This document shows positions 17,478 through 23,262 of a DNA stretch of 23,262 bases, piece by piece; positions within the stretch are counted from its first letter, which is position 1, and the number at the start of each line of letters is the position of its first letter. The position numbers were made by a program, and so were the translations under genes. Below the pieces are notes generated by a model. That model had not been told where the DNA came from. It made no database searches and saw nothing but the letters and a program-made list of their open reading frames with translations. Origin of the DNA: Thermodesulfovibrionales bacterium (GTDB taxonomy: Bacteria > Nitrospirota > Thermodesulfovibrionia > Thermodesulfovibrionales > SM23-35); assembly GCA_020053565.1 (NCBI GenBank), contig JAGVMY010000052.1, positions 1 to 23,262 of the forward strand. Reading direction: 5' to 3'.

Positions 17478-18235
17478 TAATTCCCTCCGATAAGTATTGC
17501 TGTAATAGAACCAACAACAACTTTTGTCTGCATCTTCACGGGGATATATTTCTTATCATCAGTAAGCCAGATGAGAATCTCACCCTTTCTGTAAAAAATG
17601 CCTTCTGATTTCATAAGTGGCTTTACAAGAATTGTATCAAATGTTCCTGTAGGAAGCTCGAGCTTCTCTTTTTTTAATACCTGTACCTCAACACTCCATA
17701 TCTGTTTGTTATCAAATATATCTATGAATACAGGCCTTCCAACTTTTAAATCGAGGGTTCTCAGGTAATAAAAACTCGTTAGCGGGTCCAGGATATTTGC
17801 AGGGACAGTAAACTCCTTCTTTTCTTTATCAAGATGATTTATATACGTTACTTTGCCAATAGCCTGATTAAAGATAACCTCTTTATCCCTCCTGTGTCTG
17901 CCTTCTCTTATTTTGAGCCTATAATTCGCAGGTTGCCCTATAAATGACAGGGACGGGTTTTTAATGAGAATACTTTCTACTCTATCATCTACTGTATAAA
18001 AAACAGAGACCCATTTTGCTGACTGAGCAGTCGAAATAACTTTTAGATTGTCCCCGTCGTTTAGTATCTCAAGAGATGCAGTACCAGCCTTAATCCCAGT
18101 CCATGTAAGGTCATAGACAAGTTTCTCAGGGATAGTGAAAGAGGCCGCATAAGAAATCGCTATGAAAAATGCACAATGGACAATGCACACTATGACCAAT
18201 GTGATATAGTGATACCTTCTGATTATCCTTCTCAT
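17474..18235 (-). CDS. DUF3108 domain protein, exported
   Basis: The 253-residue protein has a basic start and one hydrophobic segment at about residues 10-31 ending near SYAA, consistent with a signal peptide. The rest matches the DUF3108 pattern: EKLVYDLTWTGIKAGTASLEI (37-57), STAQSAKWVSVFYTVDDRVES, a DPLTSFYYLRTLDL segment and a late LIWLTDDKKYIPVKMQTKVVVGSI. The function of this beta-rich periplasmic family is unknown. It is the first gene of the minus-strand polysaccharide cluster and overlaps the next gene by 4 bases, suggesting a role in envelope glycan handling. It is divergent from hisA, with only 21 bases between the two start codons. Confidence 0.85.
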   Translation of the reverse strand: MRRIIRRYHYITLVIVCIVHCAFFIAISYAASFTIPEKLVYDLTWTGIKAGTASLEILNDGDNLKVISTAQSAKWVSVFYTVDDRVESILIKNPSLSFIGQPANYRLKIREGRHRRDKEVIFNQAIGKVTYINHLDKEKKEFTVPANILDPLTSFYYLRTLDLKVGRPVFIDIFDNKQIWSVEVQVLKKEKLELPTGTFDTILVKPLMKSEGIFYRKGEILIWLTDDKKYIPVKMQTKVVVGSITAILIGGNY

Positions 18236-18256
18236 ATCTTTATGTTATATTAATGC

Positions 18257-18982
18257 ATGCTTGTTATTCCAGCAATAGATTTAAAAGACGGCAATTGCGT
18301 GAGGCTTCTCCAGGGCAAAAGAGATGCAGTGACTACTTATTCAAATGACCCTGAAGCAACTGCGAAAAGATGGGAATCATGTGGGGCTCAACTGCTTCAT
18401 ATTGTTGATCTCGATGGTGCATTTTCTGGCAGTCAAAAGAATCTGGATTCAATAATAAAAATCAGACAGTCAGTAAAAATCGCTCTCCAGGTAGGAGGCG
18501 GAATAAGGAGTGTCAATACAATCTCGACTCTCTTCTCAATAGGTATTAACCGGGTCATCATAGGAACTGCAGCAATTGAGGATCCTGAGTTTGTCGCCTA
18601 TTCCTGCAGTCAATATCCTGATAAAGTCTTCATTGGCATTGACGCTGAAAAAGGCATGGTCGCGGTGAGGGGCTGGGAAGAAGTGACGTCGATTGATGCA
18701 AAACAATTGGCAAAACGTTTAGAAGGCAAAGGCGCAGCAGGAATTATCTATACAGATATTACAAGAGATGGCACGCTTTCAGGACCCAATATTGAAGAGA
18801 CAAGAAAAATAGTTGAAGCCGTGAATATTCCTGTGATCGCAGCAGGCGGAGTATCATCAATTGATGACATAAAAAAGCTTATGAAGATAAAAAACCTCTG
18901 GGGAGTAATCACAGGAAAGGCTATTTACTCAGGGACGCTTGACCTAAAAGAGGCAATTAAGGTTGTTCAGGGAGAAAGTTAA
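18257..18982 (+). CDS. hisA: Phosphoribosylformimino-AICAR ribotide isomerase (HisA)
   Basis: HisA isomerises ProFAR to PRFAR in histidine biosynthesis. The 241-residue TIM barrel has the usual length and both catalytic aspartates: D8 in VIPAIDLKDG and D129 in FIGIDAEKG. It also shows VDLDGAFSG, LQVGGGIRS (77-85), TDITRDGTLSGPN and IAAGGVSS for phosphate binding. The ATG lacks a recognisable Shine-Dalgarno sequence, and the gene starts only 21 bases from the divergent DUF3108 gene. hisF follows after a 222-base gap occupied by a repeat element. No other his genes are in the window. Confidence 0.97.
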   Translation: MLVIPAIDLKDGNCVRLLQGKRDAVTTYSNDPEATAKRWESCGAQLLHIVDLDGAFSGSQKNLDSIIKIRQSVKIALQVGGGIRSVNTISTLFSIGINRVIIGTAAIEDPEFVAYSCSQYPDKVFIGIDAEKGMVAVRGWEEVTSIDAKQLAKRLEGKGAAGIIYTDITRDGTLSGPNIEETRKIVEAVNIPVIAAGGVSSIDDIKKLMKIKNLWGVITGKAIYSGTLDLKEAIKVVQGES

Positions 18983-19004
18983 AAGATTAAAGAGCATATT
19001 AGAA

Positions 19005-19154
19005 ATAGGAAAGGCTGTCTCACAATTTTTATAAACGACAGGATTTTAATATGGCAGACGCAAGTCCCTTAAAGATTAAAGGTTTATTCGTTTACGCCTC
19101 AAAAGGTTTTTCTTTGAGGTGTCGTGATAAAAATTCTTCGCCAGCCTTTCCTAT
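19005..19154. mobile_element. MITE-like inverted-repeat element between hisA and hisF
   Basis: A perfect 13-base inverted repeat, ATAGGAAAGGCTG (19005-19017) and CAGCCTTTCCTAT (19142-19154), bounds the element. The similarity continues inward to ACGACA/TGTCGT (19040 and 19120). Over about 36 positions some 30 match with one gap, and both arms share AATTTTTAT. A TA lies just inside each end (19006-19007 and 19152-19153), compatible with TA target duplication, as in IS630/Tc1-type insertions. No transposase is present. The central 79 bases include a CCTCAAA/TTTGAGG hairpin. Nothing is known about copies elsewhere. Confidence 0.6.
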
Positions 19155-19204
19155 CAAAACTATTGGTACCACATTTTTTATTTAGAATTTCTTTTGGAGG
19201 ATAG

Positions 19205-20050
19205 GTGCTTGCAAAGAGAATAATCCCATGCCTTGATGTAAAAGATGGGCGGGTAGTGAAAGGCGTCAGTTTTGTCAATCTGAAAGATGCAGGTGACCCT
19301 GTCGAAAATGCAAAGTTCTATGACGAGCAGGGAGCTGATGAACTTATTTTTCTTGATATTACTGCGTCCCATGAGAAGAGAAATATCATCATTGATGTAG
19401 TCATGAGAACTGCTGAAGAAGTTTTCATGCCTCTTACTGTTGGTGGAGGGATTAAGACCATTAAAGATATACGTACACTTCTCAAGGCAGGGTGCGATAA
19501 GGTATCTATAAATACAGCTGCGGTTAAAAATCCTGATTTTATAAGAGAGGCATCTGAAAGGTTTGGAAGTCAATGTATTGTGGTTGCAATTGATGCGAAA
19601 AGGGTAATCAAAAGATATAAAGACTTTCATCCATTTGTTCTGTGGGCTAATAAACCTAAAATGAGTGAACTTTTTATTCCATTTAACCTAAAAAGTAAAG
19701 TTACTTGGGAAATATACACTCATGGAGGGAGAAAACCAACTGGAATCGATGCCCTAAAATGGTCTAAATACATGGGAGCCCTCGGAGCAGGTGAGATTAT
19801 GCTCACGAGTATGGATAAAGATGGCACCAAAGATGGTTATGATATTGAACTCACAAAAACAATTTCAGAGGCTGTATCAATCCCTGTGATTGCCTCAGGT
19901 GGTGCAGGCAATCTCGAACATTTATATGAGGCACTTGCAGATGGAAAAGCAGACGCAGTCCTTGCAGCATCCATATTTCATTACAGGGAATACACAATTA
20001 AAGAGGCAAAGGAGTATCTGAAGTCCAGAGGAGTTCCTGTCAGATTATAG
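19205..20050 (+). CDS. hisF: Imidazole glycerol phosphate synthase cyclase subunit (HisF) with loop insertion
   Basis: HisF uses ammonia from HisH to turn PRFAR into imidazole glycerol phosphate and AICAR. The catalytic aspartates D11 (IPCLDVKDG) and D130 (VVAIDAKR) are present, as are LTVGGGI, YTHGGRKPTG, LLTS-like MLTSMDKDGTKDGYD and IASGGAGN. At 281 residues it exceeds the usual roughly 253. The excess lies between DAKR (130-133) and WEIYTHGG (168 on), where about 30 extra residues, roughly 135-165, form an AT-rich, in-frame insert (bases about 19607-19699). The GTG start has a TTGGAGGATAG ribosome site. hisH is not in the window. Confidence 0.95.
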   Translation: MLAKRIIPCLDVKDGRVVKGVSFVNLKDAGDPVENAKFYDEQGADELIFLDITASHEKRNIIIDVVMRTAEEVFMPLTVGGGIKTIKDIRTLLKAGCDKVSINTAAVKNPDFIREASERFGSQCIVVAIDAKRVIKRYKDFHPFVLWANKPKMSELFIPFNLKSKVTWEIYTHGGRKPTGIDALKWSKYMGALGAGEIMLTSMDKDGTKDGYDIELTKTISEAVSIPVIASGGAGNLEHLYEALADGKADAVLAASIFHYREYTIKEAKEYLKSRGVPVRL

Positions 20051-20068
20051 TCAAAGGTATGGACGTTT

Positions 20069-21688
20069 ATGTATAGTGAATACTTTGGGTTAACTGAACT
20101 TCCCTTTTCTATTGCTCCGGACCCTCGTTATCTTTATATGAGTGATCAACATCGGGAAGCTCTGGCTCATTTGGTATACGGACTCAACAGTGACGGTGGC
20201 TTTGTTCTCCTTACTGGTGAGGTGGGAACGGGTAAAACAACCGTCTGTCGTTGCCTGCTGGAGCAAATACCGGAAAACATTGATATAGCCTTTGTTCTCA
20301 ATCCGAAATTGACTGTTGAGGAGCTGTTAGCTACTATCTGTGATGAGCTGGGCATCCACTATCCTGAAGGTAATACCAGTATTAAGGTTTTTGTAGACCA
20401 CATTAATGCATATCTGCTTAATGCCCATGCCAAAGGTCGTAAGATAGTACTCATTCTCGAAGAGTCGCAAAATCTCAGTACCGATGTATTGGAGCAAGTG
20501 CGGTTACTGACCAACCTTGAGACTAATCAATGCAAACTGCTCCAGATCATCATGTTGGGACAGCCGGAACTCAAGGACATGTTGTCACGACCGGAGTTGA
20601 GACAGTTGGCGCAGCGGATCACCGCTCGTTACCACCTTGGTTCGCTATCGAAGAAAGAAGTCGCTGCTTATGTAAACCATCGTCTGGTAGTAGCCGGCTC
20701 ACGCAGTAGATTATTTCCCCCTTCAACCATTGGCAAGCTGTTCCAATTGAGTGGCGGAATTCCGCGGCTCATTAATCTGCTCTGTGATCGGGCTTTGCTT
20801 GGAGCGTATGTTCAGGGACAAGCCCGAGTTGACAAACCTACACTATCCAAAGCTGCACGCGAGATATTCGGCAAAACTAAGGCTCAGGGGCTGCAAAGGA
20901 AAACGTTTAGATGGGTGTTGGCGAGCTTGGTACTCATAGGGTGTGTAGCTACGCTTGTAATGATTTACTATAATCACCAGACAGAACTTTTGGCATTAAT
21001 TACACCTAAGCCTGTTCAACAAAAAAGTTTTTCTGAACCAATGATAGAACAATCACGGTTATCGCTATTGGACTGGCCTGCTGACAAACCGATTCAACGC
21101 AGTAAGGAAATGGCCTATCAATCGCTATTAAAGCAGTGGGATGTTATCTACAACCCTGACAATGGTAGTGCCTGCCAGCAAGCTCAGACTCAAGGCTTAG
21201 GTTGTCTGGAAACGCAGGGTAGTTTAAGCAGCCTGCTTCATCTCAATAGACCAGCGGTGTTGAAATTATTTGATGAGCAAGGCCAGGAATTTTATGCCTT
21301 ATTGGCAGCACTTCGGGGGCAAACTGCCATCTTTGTAGTGGGCACCGAAACCTGGACAGCTGACATCAAAGAAATCGAAAAGAGGTGGCTTGGTGATTAC
21401 ACGATGCTGTGGCAGATACCGACTGATTATAAAGGTCCTATTCACCCAGGTCAGAAAGGGAATGTGGTGCAGTGGCTGGACAGACAACTATCACTCATCC
21501 AAGGCCGGACAACTCAACCCCGGAAAAGCCTTATATTTGATGAAACACTTGTCAGACAGGTGAAGAAATTTCAACTTGCAAAAGGCTTGGTGCCTGATGG
21601 GATTGTAGGACCTCATACTATAATCCACCTGAATACCGAGGTCGGCAGCAGAGAACCGGTATTGGTTGATAAGAAGGAAAATAAATAG
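20069..21688 (+). CDS. GspA/ExeA-like ATPase with C39-like and peptidoglycan-binding domains
   Basis: GspA/ExeA proteins use ATP to help the type II secretin or related complexes cross peptidoglycan. The 539-residue protein has an AAA ATPase domain with Walker A GEVGTGKT (50-57). The Walker B-like VLILEESQNL (127-136) has Glu where Asp is usual. Further motifs are LGQPEL (163-168) and GGIPRLINLLCDRAL (229-243). A single membrane segment lies at about 281-300. Outside it is a degenerate peptidase C39-like region (about 345-450) and a PG_binding_1 domain with GPIHPGQKGNVVQWLDRQL and VPDGIVGPHT (456-517). The next gene, gspB-like, starts right after its stop. Base composition looks less AT-rich than the his genes. 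Confidence 0.9.
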   Translation: MYSEYFGLTELPFSIAPDPRYLYMSDQHREALAHLVYGLNSDGGFVLLTGEVGTGKTTVCRCLLEQIPENIDIAFVLNPKLTVEELLATICDELGIHYPEGNTSIKVFVDHINAYLLNAHAKGRKIVLILEESQNLSTDVLEQVRLLTNLETNQCKLLQIIMLGQPELKDMLSRPELRQLAQRITARYHLGSLSKKEVAAYVNHRLVVAGSRSRLFPPSTIGKLFQLSGGIPRLINLLCDRALLGAYVQGQARVDKPTLSKAAREIFGKTKAQGLQRKTFRWVLASLVLIGCVATLVMIYYNHQTELLALITPKPVQQKSFSEPMIEQSRLSLLDWPADKPIQRSKEMAYQSLLKQWDVIYNPDNGSACQQAQTQGLGCLETQGSLSSLLHLNRPAVLKLFDEQGQEFYALLAALRGQTAIFVVGTETWTADIKEIEKRWLGDYTMLWQIPTDYKGPIHPGQKGNVVQWLDRQLSLIQGRTTQPRKSLIFDETLVRQVKKFQLAKGLVPDGIVGPHTIIHLNTEVGSREPVLVDKKENK

Positions 21689-22459
21689 ATGTCTTATATT
21701 CTCGATGCCCTGAAAAAGTCAGATAAAGAACGTCAGCGTGGTACTGTACCAGATCTGTTGACAGTCCAAGATGCTATAGCACAGGAGCCCAAAAAGCGTT
21801 CGCTGTGGCTTTATCTGCTTCTGATTGCCTTGCTGCTCAATGCAGGCTTATTCATGTGGTGGCTGGCTCCCTGGCAGTCAAAAACCCTAAAAGTCGTTGC
21901 TTACTCAACAGTCGGACAGCAGCGTGATTCAAAGGCCTCAGAGTTTCATTCTCCCGGCCCGGAGAAGACTGTCATTCCGGAATTCAAGGCAGCTGAGGAA
22001 GGGTCTGCTCTTAAGTCAGAAACCACTGTACAGAAACCAGTAGAGCTTCACCAGCCAGTAAAGGCTAAGACTGATCTACAGAGAAAAGCCCAGGATAATC
22101 CGACGCCAACGGTTGATACAAGAGGATTACCTGAAAGTTCTTCATCTGTACCGCAACAAACCACGGTAATGGGCCGTGTTCCATCTGAGCCCAAACCCGG
22201 CGACAAGAGTATGCCTTCAATAGAAAATAGAGTGTATCACCCGAAGGAGCTTCCCTTACCCATACAGCAGAGCTTGCCTGCTCTTACTATTTCTGTTTTG
22301 CTTTATTCTGACGATCCAACTTCACGAATGGTGAAAATCAATGGTCAAATGATACGGGAAGGTCAATATTTGACAGCAGGCCTGAAGTTGGAAGAGATTA
22401 CCCCCGAGGGAGTTATCCTCAGTTACAAAAACTACCGCTTTCGTATAGGCCTGAAGTAG
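21689..22459 (+). CDS. GspB-like general secretion pathway protein
   Basis: GspB/ExeB is the membrane partner of GspA. This 256-residue protein begins MSYILDALKKSDKERQRG, the family's diagnostic N terminus. A membrane segment (about 39-60) follows, then a Pro/Lys/Glu-rich linker of about 130 residues. The conserved C-terminal domain has LTISVLLYSDDPTSRMVKING and GQYLTAGLKLEEITPEGVILSY. The ATG directly follows the TAG of the ATPase gene, so the pair is almost certainly co-expressed. No type II secretion core genes are in view; the client may be a secretin or an exopolysaccharide exporter elsewhere. Confidence 0.9.
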   Translation: MSYILDALKKSDKERQRGTVPDLLTVQDAIAQEPKKRSLWLYLLLIALLLNAGLFMWWLAPWQSKTLKVVAYSTVGQQRDSKASEFHSPGPEKTVIPEFKAAEEGSALKSETTVQKPVELHQPVKAKTDLQRKAQDNPTPTVDTRGLPESSSSVPQQTTVMGRVPSEPKPGDKSMPSIENRVYHPKELPLPIQQSLPALTISVLLYSDDPTSRMVKINGQMIREGQYLTAGLKLEEITPEGVILSYKNYRFRIGLK

Positions 22460-22621
22460 ATTCGATTCTTCATAACTTCTGCTTTCTTTTAAGCTATCGT
22501 CCTTCCGCTTTTCAGATATTCGGTTTTATTTGTTGGAATTTTTCACTACCAGTAAGGAAAATTGCCACAGGGAACTACTTGCTTTAGTTTAATAATCTCA
22601 ATATGTCAATGGGTTATAATA

Positions 22622-22638
22622 TTGGCATTTTTGTTGCT
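22622..22638 (+). promoter_or_regulatory. Candidate sigma-54 promoter
   Basis: TTGGCA (22622-22627) and TTGCT (22634-22638) match the -24/-12 elements, with exactly 10 bases between the GG (22624-22625) and the GC (22636-22637). Transcription would start near 22649, about 57 bases before the ATG at 22706. A TATAAT at 22615-22620 lies just upstream but lacks a matching -35. Confidence 0.5.
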
Positions 22639-22705
22639 TCAAATATTTAAAAGGCAGCATTAATCTGAGTCAGATAGAATTTTTGCTTTATGACAAGGGA
22701 GTCAG

Positions 22706-23262
22706 ATGATAGCGAAATACGTGAAACGATTATTTCTCCATAACAGGGAATTTATAGTAAAAGAAGTTTTTGAGGTCAAAGAACTTATGCATCTGCTCAT
22801 GAAATACAAACTTACAGGCCAAATGTTGTCATTTATAGCATTTTATTCTGCCTCATTATTTTGACAGTCTATCTTTACTTCAACAAACCCGTAGAGGAAA
22901 GAGCTCAGAACAAAAGATATGACCAGGCTGATAACACAGTTACATCGTCAGAAATAGTACTTGCGCCAGTTAATGGCCAAAATTTAGTTCAGGCACTCAA
23001 TGCACCTTCTCAATCCGCAGAACCCCTGATTCCTCTCATGAGTAATCAGGATCTGGCAACGAAAGAAAAGGACAATACCGTCGCAGCAAATGCTATGGAG
23101 AGTTTCAAAAGAGGAGACTATGAGAATGCCATAACACTCTTCAAGGAGCTTTCAGAAAAAGATAAGAGCGCATCCTTGAAAGATGAAAGATTTGTTTGTG
23201 TCTCTGTCAAGAGGAAATGACATTAACCAGGCTTTCAGAGACGCATTCAGCATCACCTATAA
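22706..23262 (+). pseudogene. Frameshifted TPR-type membrane protein, 3' end outside window
   Basis: An ATG at 22706 with AAGGGAG 4 bases upstream opens a frame (MIAKYVKRLF...KELMHLLMKYK) that stops at 22862-22864. Another frame, open from 22774 with no ATG or GTG near its beginning, encodes a membrane segment NVVIYSILFCLIILTVYLYF (22822-22881), a low-complexity periplasmic linker, and a TPR-like NAMESFKRGDYENAITLFKEL before stopping at 23220. After about 23183 the original frame resumes TPR-like sequence (VSLSRGNDINQAFRDAFSI) to the window edge. The simplest reading is one protein (short cytoplasmic part, anchor, TPR repeats) broken by two opposite one-base shifts. These could be real mutations or sequence errors. 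The nearby GspAB genes suggest an envelope role. Confidence 0.55.

Noticed and set aside
19101..19119. CCTCAAA/TTTGAGG hairpin as a hisA terminator
   Set aside because: No T run follows the stem and it lies inside the repeat element, so a terminator call is not supported.
19051..19185. A 44-codon plus-strand frame starting MADASPLKIKG inside the hisA-hisF gap
   Set aside because: It lies largely within the inverted-repeat element, has no ribosome-binding site that I can see, and its second half is the element's right arm. It is most likely a chance frame.
19178..19630. 150-codon minus-strand frame opposite hisF
   Set aside because: It is antisense to conserved HisF sequence, has no recognisable motif and no ribosome site. 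It is a shadow frame.
1..23262. CRISPR arrays, tRNA or rRNA genes, prophage or defence systems
   Set aside because: I saw no regularly spaced repeats, cloverleaf sequences apart from the tmRNA ends, integrase or known defence motifs on either strand.

Overview
The window comes from a diderm (Gram-negative) bacterium of moderate-to-low GC. It carries heptosyltransferase-type, O-antigen-ligase-type and WaaE-type enzymes, GspA/GspB-like secretion factors and a possible sigma-54 promoter. The gene content resembles Nitrospirota or deltaproteobacterial relatives, but this is an inference and no marker here settles the phylum.

Layout. Bases 1-699 hold the 3' end of a plus-strand beta-lactamase-fold serine hydrolase. 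It is followed by a 364-base convergent gap. From 18235 down to 1064 every gene lies on the minus strand. Read in the direction of transcription, this starts with a tightly overlapping envelope-polysaccharide cluster: a DUF3108 protein, a family 2 glycosyltransferase, an O-antigen-ligase/polymerase-like protein, a WaaE-like glycosyltransferase, WecB, another family 2 glycosyltransferase, two methyltransferases, a family 4 glycosyltransferase and a family 9 (heptosyltransferase-like) enzyme. After a 220-base gap with two palindromic structures comes ugd (UDP-glucose dehydrogenase). Next is the trans-translation pair smpB and ssrA (tmRNA, tag ANNELALAA), then an AMIN/amidase_3 cell-wall amidase, a GerMN-domain membrane protein, glutamate racemase, RNase PH and FtsH.

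From 18257 rightward the genes are on the plus strand. hisA and hisF are separated by a roughly 150-base MITE-like inverted-repeat element. They are followed by a GspA/ExeA-like ATPase and its GspB-like partner, and then by a candidate sigma-54 promoter in front of a TPR membrane-protein gene that looks frameshifted and runs off the window.

How the genes work together. WecB supplies UDP-ManNAc and Ugd supplies UDP-glucuronate. The glycosyltransferases assemble LPS core or O-chain, and the ligase-like protein joins or polymerises it. MurI, the amidase and GspAB act on peptidoglycan synthesis, cutting and traversal. FtsH, SmpB/tmRNA and RNase PH form a proteostasis and RNA-processing block.

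I found no clear new defence or enzymatic system. The most notable signals are structural: a MITE-like element splitting hisA-hisF, a roughly 30-residue insertion in a HisF loop, a repeat-derived in-frame insertion in Ugd, and the broken TPR gene behind a sigma-54-type site.
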